Shown one piece after another: positions 37,327-46,400 of a stretch of 64,000 nucleotides of DNA. The position numbers and the translations under genes were made by a program. Origin of the DNA: JAMQPK01 sp963761975 (GTDB lineage Bacteria; Acidobacteriota; Vicinamibacteria; Vicinamibacterales; JAMQPK01); the NCBI GenBank assembly GCA_963761975.1, contig CAVXIR010000002.1:930001-994000 (forward strand). The letters run 5' to 3'. How positions within the stretch are numbered: the stretch's first letter is position 1; each line of letters opens with the position of its first letter. The notes under the pieces were generated by a model. The model did no database searches, was not told where the DNA came from, and worked only from the letters and a program-made list of their open reading frames with translations.

Positions 37327-37396
37327 GCCGACTGCTGACTACCGACTGCTGACTGCCGACTACCGACTGCTGACTGCCGACTACCGACTGCCGACT
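37327..37396. repeat. Ten 7-bp repeats (GCCGACT/GCTGACT/ACCGACT)
   Basis: Ten consecutive heptamers occupy 37327-37396 in the order GCC, GCT, ACC, GCT, GCC, ACC, GCT, GCC, ACC, GCC, each followed by GACT. The last base overlaps the first base of the asparaginase stop codon (37396-37398). Confidence 0.9.
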
Positions 37397-38451
37397 CAGT
37401 ATTCCGTAAACATCCGCTGGATGTCGCTGGCAGATTGCGTTTTGGTGAGTGCGAGCATCAGGAGGATGCGCGCTTTCAGCGGTGTGAGATCTTCGCCGCC
37501 GATCATCCCGTCGCGGACACGTGTGGCTGACTGTGCCGCGATGCGGCCGCTTCCTGTTCTGGTAGCGGCAACGACGACGACGCCCTGTCGTTCGGCATAG
37601 CTGATTCCGGGGGCCAGCGATCCTCCGGTGAGGTCGGCGCCCGCCACCGCGATGATGATGCCCTTGGCTCCGGCATCGACGGCGGCGCGCAGCAAATCGC
37701 TCGACGCACCCTGATAGAACATCATGATGTCGACCCGTGGCAGGGTGGTGAACGTCGAGACGTCGAACTCGGTCTTCTGCGTGTGCCGTCTCAACGGTTC
37801 GCGGTAATACACCACGCGATCCGGGTCGACGACCCCGAGAATGCCGTAAGGGCGGCTCTGGAACGTCTGCACGCGCAGCGCATCGGTCTTCGTGACCTCG
37901 CGAGCCGAGTTGATCTCATCGTTCAACACCACGAGCACGCCTTTGCCTCGAGACTCGGCAGCAGCGGCGACGCGAAACGCATCGAGCAGATTCGCTGGTC
38001 CCTCGTAGCCGAGAGCTCCCGCATTCCGCATGGCGCCGACGAGAACGACCGGTTTGGGAGTTTTGACGGTGAGGTGGAGGAAATATGCCAATTCCTCGAG
38101 CGAGTCAGTTCCTGAAGTGACGACGGCACCGGTGAGGCCGGGATCGTGGTCGAACAGCTCATTGACCCGCTTGGCCAGCTGAACCCACTGGTCCAGCGTC
38201 ATCGCCGTGCTGGCCACGTTGGCGAACTGTTCGGGCTCGGGTCTCGCGTGCCGCTGAAGGCCAGGCACCAACTGGAGCACCTCTTCGGCGCTCATCCGGG
38301 TGCCGCCGCGCGTGGCGATGGTGCCGCCGGTGGCAATGAATCGTACGCGAGGCAGTTCGTTGTCGGCCCACGTGTTGATGCCGGCAGCGGCACCCAGCAC
38401 CAGGGCAGTGACAAGGAGAGCGAAAACCGGTGGTTTCTTCAGTGCAACCAT
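37396..38451 (-). CDS. Type II L-asparaginase, exported
   Basis: A 351-residue enzyme that hydrolyses asparagine to aspartate and ammonia. The N-terminus is a signal or anchor segment (PPVFALLVTALVLGAAAGI). Motifs: VRFIATGGTIATRGGTRMSA (nucleophile Thr in TGGTIA), GAVVTSGTDSLEELAYFLHL (second catalytic triad Thr-Asp), KPVVLVGAMRNAGALGYEGP (Ser/Ala-type strand) and GISYAERQGVVVVAATRTGS. Length and motifs fit periplasmic type II enzymes. Its stop codon overlaps the heptamer array. The NagB-like gene is next downstream, and both enzymes liberate ammonia, so co-regulation is plausible. Confidence 0.93.
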   Translation of the reverse strand: MVALKKPPVFALLVTALVLGAAAGINTWADNELPRVRFIATGGTIATRGGTRMSAEEVLQLVPGLQRHARPEPEQFANVASTAMTLDQWVQLAKRVNELFDHDPGLTGAVVTSGTDSLEELAYFLHLTVKTPKPVVLVGAMRNAGALGYEGPANLLDAFRVAAAAESRGKGVLVVLNDEINSAREVTKTDALRVQTFQSRPYGILGVVDPDRVVYYREPLRRHTQKTEFDVSTFTTLPRVDIMMFYQGASSDLLRAAVDAGAKGIIIAVAGADLTGGSLAPGISYAERQGVVVVAATRTGSGRIAAQSATRVRDGMIGGEDLTPLKARILLMLALTKTQSASDIQRMFTEY

Positions 38452-38518
38452 GCCGAAAGTCCCGCCAACGCTCGGCGTAACAGACGAGCGACGGCGGACG
38501 CAAAAACGCGGGAGACTA

Positions 38519-38731
38519 CTATACCGTATTCGCCTGATGCTGGTGGGCGCGGTTGAGCCAGTCGCTCAGGTGGGCTGCCGCTTCATCGGGTGTCTCACCG
38601 TAGAAGGGCATCATGGCGGTTGGCACGCCAGGAATCCTCATAATGTGGGCACGCCAGCGTTTTTCGGCCACCCATGTCACTTCAATGACGAACGGGCGGC
38701 CTGCAATAATTCGTTCAATGCAATGTTGCAC
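38519..38731 (-). CDS. Small protein, HicB-like fold possible
   Basis: A 70-residue protein: RIIAGRPFVIEVTWVAEKRW, RAHIMRIPGVPTAMMPFYGE and TPDEAAAHLSDWLNRAH. The strand-strand-helix pattern and the (P)GV..YGETPDEAAAHL segment resemble HicB-like antitoxin folds, although no HicA partner is adjacent. Function unknown. It is upstream of the asparaginase on the same strand, 67 bases away. Confidence 0.55.
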   Translation of the reverse strand: MQHCIERIIAGRPFVIEVTWVAEKRWRAHIMRIPGVPTAMMPFYGETPDEAAAHLSDWLNRAHQHQANTV

Positions 38732-39115
38732 GACGGTTTAACCGATAAATTGGTCGGTGATGCCGGGGGAGGCAGCCGAGATTCTAAATAAAACGAGGCG
38801 CGAAACAAGCGAAACGAAGTACGAAGGCGGCGGGTCGTTCCCCAGTTTCCGTGATTCGTTCCGGATCTCCCCCCAAAAAAAATTTCGCTGTCGCGTCACT
38901 CAACAGGAAATTCACGATGCGTTAACAGTTTTTCCACACGCCTTCGCGCTGCGCGCTTCGGCGATGCAGGCACGCCTTCGCGCTGCGCGCTTCGGCGGTG
39001 CAGGCACGCTTCGCGCTTCGGCGGTGCAATCACGCGGCTCTAAATCATGTTAACGTTGCGCAATTCGTCACACGCTTGACGTCGTCCGTACGGCAAATTA
39101 CTCTGAACTCCCTGC
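38732..39115. other. Gap with repeat cluster, no gene
   Basis: About 380 bases with no credible coding frame. Purine-rich sequence with AAAAAAAA near 38874 is followed by the tandem palindromic repeat at 38937-39030. A promoter for the following exported protein is expected here, but I cannot place it with confidence. Confidence 0.4.
38937..39030. repeat. Three tandem copies of a 34-bp GC-rich palindrome
   Basis: Unit CACGCCTTCGCGCTGCGCGC followed by TTCGGCGATGCAGG occurs at 38937-38970 and 38971-39004, then a shorter copy (39005-39030). Each unit contains the inverted arms CTTCGCGCTGCGCGCTTCGG. The motif is shared with the clusters at 8036 and 23160. Confidence 0.75.
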
Positions 39116-40513
39116 ATGCACCGCAAGAGACTCCTGTTGGCGGCTCTCGTCGCGCTCGGGGCTGCCGTCCCTGCGTTCGCCGAGTCCGTCACGCTGCTTC
39201 GCGTGTTTCTGAACGACGGTACGGCGATCGTCAGTTACGGTGAATATGCGCGCGTTGGCGATCGGGTTGTCTTTTCAATGCCTATCGGCGGAGTCGATCC
39301 ACACTCCGCTGGCGATCCCAACCTTCACGTTGTGAATCTGCCGGTGTCGGCAGTCAATTGGGCCGCCACCGAAAAGTATGCCGAGTCGGCGCGCTATTCG
39401 CACTACATGACCAATAGCGCCGAGTCCGATTACGCGGCGCTGGCAGGCGAGGTAGCGGCTGTCCTGAACAAGATCGTCCTGGCGAAGGATGCCAAGGCGC
39501 GGCTCGGCCTGGCTGTCGACGCGAGACGACGGCTCGCGACGTGGCCCAAGGACCATTACGGCTACCGGGCCGGCGACGTGGGCGAGATGCTGGGCATGCT
39601 CGACGAAGCGATCTCGGACTTGAGAGTCGCGGCCGGCGAGACGAGGTTTGCGATCGACCTCGTTGCTGCGTCGCCGCCGGTTCCGCAGCCCGATCCCGTG
39701 CCAATGTTGAGAGCGCCAACGCCTGCCGAGGCGATTGCTCAGGCCATCGCCGTGGCCAAAGCCACCGACGTGGCGGCCGATCGTGTCTCGATTCTTCGCA
39801 CCGTCGTCGGGGCAATCGACAACCCATCCAATGCGGTGCCTGGCAGATGGGCGGCGACGACACGACGTTGGGCAATCCGCACGATCGACGATGAGCTGCG
39901 CGTTGGAAAGGCCTACTCCGCCCTCAGCACAACGACGCTGAGGCGCGCAACGATGGCCGCAGCGCGCGCCGACGTGCGCGCGGTGCAGGGTGTCCTGCAA
40001 GCCGTGGTGCGCCGAGACGTTCAGCTTGGTCGAAAGCGCCCCGACGAAATCAATGCATTGATTGAACAGGTGAGAGCTCAGCTCGACGCCGCCCGGCGCC
40101 TTCGGCTGGCTCGCGACCAGTGGGCTGAACGCGCCGGCAGTTTTAGTACGTACACACAAGGCGTGGCGCCGATTGTGGCTGGAATGGTGCGTGCTCGGCG
40201 GGCGCTCGACGACATCAAGCAGCTGGTCGGATCGGATGCTTCGGTGCTCGTGGCGTGGGGAGAACGACTGGCGGCCAACGCCAGGACCCTGAAGAGCATG
40301 GCGGTGCCTGACGAGCTGAAGCCTGCGCACGCGTTGCTGTCGAGTGCCGTCACCCTGGCGGAAACGGCGATGAAGACGCGGAGACAGGCCGCCATTTCCG
40401 GCGAGCTTCAGCTTGCCTGGGATGCATCTTCGGCTGCCTCAGGATCAATAATGTTGTTGAGCAAAGCTCAGGAGGATATGGAAGCGGCAGTTCGCCTCCC
40501 CCAGATCAGGTGA
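39116..40513 (+). CDS. Exported protein of unknown function, coupled to AddB
   Basis: A 465-residue protein with a signal peptide (KRLLLAALVALGAAVPAFA) and mostly alpha-helical mature part. A beta segment comes first (ESVTLLRVFLNDGTAIVSYG, VFSMPIGGVDPHSAGDPNLH, VNLPVSAVNWAATEKYAESA), then long helices with Ala, Arg, Leu (LARDQWAERAGSFSTYTQGV). No recognised domain. Its stop overlaps the addB start by 4 bases (GTGA), yet AddB is a cytoplasmic DNA-repair nuclease, so the association is unexpected. It may be an accidental operon or a conserved periplasmic partner; both are open. Confidence 0.75.
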   Translation: MHRKRLLLAALVALGAAVPAFAESVTLLRVFLNDGTAIVSYGEYARVGDRVVFSMPIGGVDPHSAGDPNLHVVNLPVSAVNWAATEKYAESARYSHYMTNSAESDYAALAGEVAAVLNKIVLAKDAKARLGLAVDARRRLATWPKDHYGYRAGDVGEMLGMLDEAISDLRVAAGETRFAIDLVAASPPVPQPDPVPMLRAPTPAEAIAQAIAVAKATDVAADRVSILRTVVGAIDNPSNAVPGRWAATTRRWAIRTIDDELRVGKAYSALSTTTLRRATMAAARADVRAVQGVLQAVVRRDVQLGRKRPDEINALIEQVRAQLDAARRLRLARDQWAERAGSFSTYTQGVAPIVAGMVRARRALDDIKQLVGSDASVLVAWGERLAANARTLKSMAVPDELKPAHALLSSAVTLAETAMKTRRQAAISGELQLAWDASSAASGSIMLLSKAQEDMEAAVRLPQIR

Positions 40514-43428
40514 TAACCCCACGCCAGACTCGCCTCTACAGAGTCCCAGATCTTCGAAGTTTTCAACACACGATCCGGCGCCTCGCCCATCATACCGACG
40601 TCTCGCGCGCACGCAGTTGCGCCGTCATTGTGCCGACCAGCGCGGCAGCCGATCAGCTGCGCCGTACGCTCGAGAATCATCATCTGCAGACGAAGTCGTC
40701 TTCTGATCGCGCCTTGTGGCTGCCGCAGATCCTGACGCGATCGGGGTGGTATGACGCCATGCATGCCCGTCTGCCTGTGCCGCCGCGGAGGCTCGGCGAG
40801 CTCGAGCGGGAAGTGCTGCTCAATGCGGCTGCGCGTGACGTGGCCAGCGAGATCGAGCCGCCGTTTCGCCTGCGGGCGGGCTTGCTCGTCGAGATACTCG
40901 CGCTTTATGACGATCTTCGCCGGCGCGGCTCGTCCGTCGACACGTTTGAGCGATTGCTGGCGCGCGAGCTCGAGCGTGATGCTGATGGCGATCGTGGAGC
41001 CGAACGGCTGCTGAAGCAGACCAGGTTCCTCGCTGCCGCCTTTCGCGCCTACGAATCGCGTCGTGATGCGACTGGAGCGGTTGACGAGTACAGCCTGAGA
41101 GCACAGTTACTCGAGACCGTTCCCGCACGACCGCTTCGTCAGATTGTTGTGACGGTCGGAGAGCGGTCGGTCGATGCGGCCGGGCTTTGGCCGGCCGACC
41201 TCGATTTGCTGACGCGTTTGCCGCAGCTTGAAACCATCGATATGGTTGCGACCTACGCCTCGATTGCCGCAGGCCTCCTCGATCGCCTCGAGAAGTTCAT
41301 GCCTGGCTTCGAGGAAGGCGAGTTGCCGCCGGACTCTGATGAGCCGTTGGACCACTCGAGTCGTCCCGTGCTCGTGGTCCCATCCGATGGTTTGCGGTTT
41401 ACCGTGAGCCGGGATCGAGAAGACGAGCTGACCTCTATCGCGGCGCGCGTCAAGGCGTCTGGCGGCGCAGACCTCGATCGGCGGGCGGTCGTCTTTAAAC
41501 GGCCGCTCCCGTACGTGTATCTGGCGCGCGATGTGTTTGCCGATGCGGGGGTTCCTCATCAAACGTTCGACGCGCTCCCGCTGGCGGCCGAACCCTACGC
41601 GGCGGCTTTGGATTTGGTGTTCGAGTTCGTGACATCGAACTTCACGCGAGAGCCTGTTGTCGCGCTGCTCAGTTCGCCGCACTTCTCGTTCGACGCCGAC
41701 CGAGTGCCGCTGCAGCGATCCGATGTGGCGGCGCTCAACAGGGCGATGAGCGACGAGGGGTACGTGGGCGGTGTCGAGCACTTGCGGACCTTTGGTGAAT
41801 CGGGACGGTGGAAAGCGGCACGTGCAGCGGCGAACGCTGCCGACGAGCTTCGGCCGCTGGCCGCGAACGAGCGCCCCTCCGTTCAGCTCGATGCGCTGCT
41901 GGTGTTTCTGGCAGCGCACGACCGGACCCCGCCCGTCGGCGATCCGCTGCGCGATCGCCACTTGAGGGCACGAAGTGCCGTACTCTCGGCCGTTCGCGGG
42001 TTGCGGCGGGCGCATCAGCAGCTGGACGACTCACCGATCGAGCTGGCAAGCGTGGCGTCCATGATTCGTCGATGGATTGAAGGGCAGACATTTGCACCGC
42101 GTGCAGGTTCAGCGGGGGTGCAGCTTCTCGATGCACAGGCAGCCCGTTACGGAGAGTTCGACGAAGTGTTCCTCGTTGGGCTGGTCGAAGGAGAGTGGCC
42201 GCACCGATCGGCGAAGAACATCTTCTACCCGGTCTCATTGTTGAGCCAGCTCGACTGGCCTGACTCTCGCATGGCGCTGGCCGGGGAGCGCGCCGCGTTC
42301 CAGGATTTGATGAGGCTTGCGCGGCGTCAGGTTCACCTCTCGACGTTCGAGCTGGAGAACGACGCCATCATCGGCCCGAGTGTGTTTCTCGAGGATCTCG
42401 ATCGCCTGGGCTTGCGCACTGTGACCGCTACGCCGGTGCGGGGCCGACTGTTCGTGAGCGAGGCGCTCACGACCGATCCCGTGGTTCCGGCGGCTGTGGA
42501 AGGGGACGCAGCGGCATGGTTGGCCGTTCGCGTCGCGAGGTCTGACGCCGCGGGCAGTCGGTTTCATGGCGTGGCCGCGCCGTACCTGCCTGCGACATAC
42601 AGCGTCAGCGCGCTCGAACGGTATCTCCAATGCCCCTTCAAGTTTTTTTCTGAGCGTGTGTTGAAGCTGGAGGAAGATCCTGAGGACGAAGCCACGCTGA
42701 ACGCAAAAGAACTGGGGATCTTCGTTCACGAGGTGTTTCAGAGGTTCTTCGAGGAATGGAATCGCCGGGGACAGCGCGCCATCACGCCCGAGAACCTTTC
42801 GCAGGCGCGCGAGATATTTGGCGATGTGATCGAGCCGCTGCTCGCGACGCTTCCCGAGGGAGAGGCCGCGGTGCAGCGCACGCGCCTTCTCGGTTCAGCG
42901 GTTGATGAGGGGCTCGCCGAGGCGGTGTTTCAGGCTGAAGCCGAGTGGGAAACGCCAGTGGTCGAGCGTCTGCTGGAACATGCGCTCGAGGGCGCGTTCG
43001 AGATCCAGAGCGAAAACGCGACCCGCCGCATTGCGCTGCGGGGAAAGGCGGATCGCATCGACCTTCTCGCAGACAAGACGTTCCGCATCATCGATTACAA
43101 GCTCAGCCGCGCTCCAGATCGGAAGCAGGCGCTGCAGTTGCCCATCTACACGGTCTGCACGGTTCAGCACCTGCGGCAGACGCGGGGCGAGGAATGGGAG
43201 CCAGGGCAGGCGGGGTACATCGCTTTCGGCCAGGAGCGCCAGTTCGTGCCAATGCTCGCGCGCGGAAAGAGCAAGGACGCGACGCTTGCCGACGCGCAAA
43301 CGCGTCTGCTCGATGCCGTCGATCGGATCGAGCGAGGAGAATTTCCGCCGACGCCCGCAGACACGATGATATGCACCCGCTGCGCGCACGCCGCCGTGTG
43401 CCGGAAAGACTACGTTGGCGACGTCTGA
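40510..43428 (+). CDS. addB: AddB-like ATP-independent helicase/nuclease subunit
   Basis: A 972-residue protein with AddB architecture. The N-terminal region is a helicase-like fold without a clear Walker A. The C-terminal nuclease domain reads YLQCPFKFFSERVLKLEEDP (first Cys of an Fe-S site), EATLNAKELGIFVHEVFQRF, RGKADRIDLLADKTFRIIDY then K (the D-x-K active site) and finally CTRCAHAAVCRKDYVGDV, giving further Cys ligands. AddAB resects double-strand breaks for RecA loading. GTG 40510 overlaps the previous stop by 4 bases, and the 3' end overlaps addA by 14 bases. Gene order addB-addA is the usual one. Confidence 0.88.
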   Translation: MITPRQTRLYRVPDLRSFQHTIRRLAHHTDVSRARSCAVIVPTSAAADQLRRTLENHHLQTKSSSDRALWLPQILTRSGWYDAMHARLPVPPRRLGELEREVLLNAAARDVASEIEPPFRLRAGLLVEILALYDDLRRRGSSVDTFERLLARELERDADGDRGAERLLKQTRFLAAAFRAYESRRDATGAVDEYSLRAQLLETVPARPLRQIVVTVGERSVDAAGLWPADLDLLTRLPQLETIDMVATYASIAAGLLDRLEKFMPGFEEGELPPDSDEPLDHSSRPVLVVPSDGLRFTVSRDREDELTSIAARVKASGGADLDRRAVVFKRPLPYVYLARDVFADAGVPHQTFDALPLAAEPYAAALDLVFEFVTSNFTREPVVALLSSPHFSFDADRVPLQRSDVAALNRAMSDEGYVGGVEHLRTFGESGRWKAARAAANAADELRPLAANERPSVQLDALLVFLAAHDRTPPVGDPLRDRHLRARSAVLSAVRGLRRAHQQLDDSPIELASVASMIRRWIEGQTFAPRAGSAGVQLLDAQAARYGEFDEVFLVGLVEGEWPHRSAKNIFYPVSLLSQLDWPDSRMALAGERAAFQDLMRLARRQVHLSTFELENDAIIGPSVFLEDLDRLGLRTVTATPVRGRLFVSEALTTDPVVPAAVEGDAAAWLAVRVARSDAAGSRFHGVAAPYLPATYSVSALERYLQCPFKFFSERVLKLEEDPEDEATLNAKELGIFVHEVFQRFFEEWNRRGQRAITPENLSQAREIFGDVIEPLLATLPEGEAAVQRTRLLGSAVDEGLAEAVFQAEAEWETPVVERLLEHALEGAFEIQSENATRRIALRGKADRIDLLADKTFRIIDYKLSRAPDRKQALQLPIYTVCTVQHLRQTRGEEWEPGQAGYIAFGQERQFVPMLARGKSKDATLADAQTRLLDAVDRIERGEFPPTPADTMICTRCAHAAVCRKDYVGDV

Positions 43429-46400
43429 TTGGCTGCCGTTTGACGAACCGGAGGATCGTCCATCGTCTGGACCATCGGCAGGGCGTCCCTCGTTGACGAT
43501 GGACGATAGACGATGGACGATGGACGATGAGGCGCGCGAACGCGCCGTCGATCCATCCCACAACGTCGTGCTCGAAGCGTCGGCCGGCACCGGCAAGACG
43601 CACGTGCTCGTCGATCGCTACCTCAACCTGCTGAGCACCGGCGTCGAGCCGGCCAACATTCTCGCCATCACGTTCACGCGCAAGGCGGCGGCTGAGATGC
43701 GCGGGCGCATTCTTCAGGAACTGCGCAAGCGTGTGGAGTCTGCCGGGCCCGACAAGGAGCTGTGGCACGGCATCCGGGAGCGATCGGGCGACATCGCGAT
43801 CAGCACGATCGACGCTTTCTGTCTGTCGCTGCTTCGTGAATTTCCACTCGAGGCGAACCTCGATCCCGGGTTCGATATGGCGGACGAGACCCAGGTGCCG
43901 CGACTGATGGAGGAGGCCGTCGATCGCGCGCTCGATATCGGCCGCGGTCTCTCAAGGCACGACGATTACGTGCGTCTGTTGTTCGCGGAGCTGCGCGAGC
44001 AGAGGCTGCGCGACGGTCTCGGCAACATGATCGATCGGAGGCTGGTCGTCGACGCGGCGCTCGATCGCGCGCTTGCCAGCGGTCCGCGCGATCTCACGGC
44101 CGAACGCGCGTGCGAGCATGCCTTAGAACGCCTTCGGGCTATTTTTCGCGGCCTGACCGGCGGCGTTGAAGGGTTTCTGGCCAACGGCCCCATCCAGCAT
44201 CGGCGCTGGGCGATCTTTTCGGACGGCATGCGGCTGATTGCGAGCGGGGCTGTCCCGCCCCCTGGCCTCGTGCGCGGTGTACTCGATCGGATTGAGGGAC
44301 ATTTTCTCAACAAAGACAAAGAGCCACGCCAGCGGTTTGACGGCTATTCGGCGAAGGACTGCAAAAACGCCGAGGCGTGGAGGATTCACCGCACCGACGT
44401 GCTCACCGTCGGAGATGAGGTGGGCGACGCGCTGAAGGCGTTCCGACGCGATTTGAACGCGGTGCTCTCGCGGGCGGTCCGCCGCGTCTATCAGATTGCG
44501 CTGCGCGAGTACCGGGCGACGCTCGATTCACACGGCGTTCTCGATTTTTCCGAGACGCTGGCACAGGCATTGTTGCTGCTGGCGCAGATGGAGGAGTTCG
44601 CGCGCAGCCGGTATCGCCTGGAGGGGCGTTACCACCACGTCCTCGTCGACGAGTTCCAGGACACGAGCCGCGCCCAATGGTCCCTGATAGCGCTGCTCAT
44701 CAGGTCGTGGGGCGAGGGCAGCGGCGTTGCCGACAGCGCTCCGCTCGTTCCGTCCATCTTCATCGTCGGCGATCGCAAGCAGTCTATCTATGGTTTCCGC
44801 GATGCGGATGTCGGGGTGATGGACGAGGCTGGCAGCTTTGTCGATCTGCTGCGTCCCGACCGCGATTCCCGACGCGCAATATCGAAGAGCTTCCGCGCCG
44901 TTCCGCAGCTCCTCGCGTTTGCGAATGACGTGTTCATGGAAATTGAAAAGGATGCGCGTCGCGACGCGTTCCGTTTCGCCGACGAGGATCGGTTTCCCGT
45001 GGAGTTGCCGGTCGCTCCGGCAGACGCGCTCGGGATTGTCGCGGCGCCAAGTGTTGCGCACCACGCAGATGCCGTGGCGGCCGAGATCGGGCGCCTGCTC
45101 GACACGCGCGAGCTCGTCCGCGATACGGCGACCCACGAGCTCCGCCCGATCAGCCCACGCGATATCGGTATCCTGTTTCGCACGAAAGACAGCCATCAGG
45201 ATTTTGAGAAAGCGCTCGAGCGCCGGCAGATTCCCTCCTATGTCTACAAAGGCCTCGGATTCTTCGAGGCCGACGAGATCAAGGATGTCCTGGCGCTGCT
45301 GCGATATCTCGCGGCGCCCGAGTCGAACCTGCGCGCGGCAGCTTTTCTGCGTTCGCGCTTTGTTCGACTGTCCGATCCGGCGCTGCAAACCCTCGCTCCC
45401 CATCTGGCTTCCGCCCTCAGCGGCCGATCCGTCGATGTGAGCCGCCTGGAGCTGGAGGATCAACAGGTATTGGAGCGTATACGTCAAAGCATGGCTCGCT
45501 GGCTGGGGCTTGTTGATCGCCTGCCGCCCGCCGAGTTGCTCGAGCTGGTGCTCGACGAAACGGCTTACCTGTTCGAAACCCGAGGGCCCCGTCTCCGCCA
45601 GGCGAGAGAGAACCTGAAGAAGATTCGCGCCATGATTCGCCGCGTTCAGAACCGCGGTTACGTGACGATGTCGCGCGTGGCCGAACATCTCGAGCGGTTG
45701 ACCGCGGGTGACGAGTCGAATGCGGTGATCGACGCCGGCGACTCGGTGAGCCTGATGACGATTCATGCCGCGAAAGGGCTCGAGTTCCCTGTCGTCTTTG
45801 TCGTGAATCTCAGTCGCGGCACGGGCGGAGCGCGTCGGGCGATTCGCCTTGTCTCCGATGCCGAGAGCGGACAGGCGTGGCTCAGCGTCGGCGACTTCCA
45901 GTCGGAGGCGGATGACGACGCGAAGGCGAAGGACCGTGAGGAGACCAAGCGCCTGCTGTATGTGGCGCTGACGCGTGCGCGCGACCGGCTGTACCTCGCG
46001 TCAGAAGTGAAGGATGCGAAATGGAGGGCGTTTGGCGGCAGCCTCGGCGATATTCTGCCTGCGGGCATCAAAGCGCGCTTCGAAGTGGCGAGTATGCTGC
46101 CGCAGCCGGAAACGACTGAGTGGGTGGCGGAATCGGGCCAGGTGCATACGTTCAGAGTGTGCGCATCGTCCATCGTCCATCGTCCATCGTCCATCGTCGA
46201 CGATCGACGATCGACGATCGACGATGGCCGATCGTTCGACAACTTTGCGCCGCTGACCGACCCGTTCGCTCTGCCGCGGGTGGCGGTCACCGCAGCGGTG
46301 GCGCCGATTGCCGGGGCGCGGCGACGTAATCAGATTGACTCGAGCCGCCGAAGCCTTGCCGGTACGCTGGTGCATCGCCTCTTCGAACGGTTCAGCACGA

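Noticed and set aside
37327..37396. CRISPR array
   Set aside because: Units are 7 bp and contiguous without unique spacers; no cas gene in the window. The same holds for the other short arrays.
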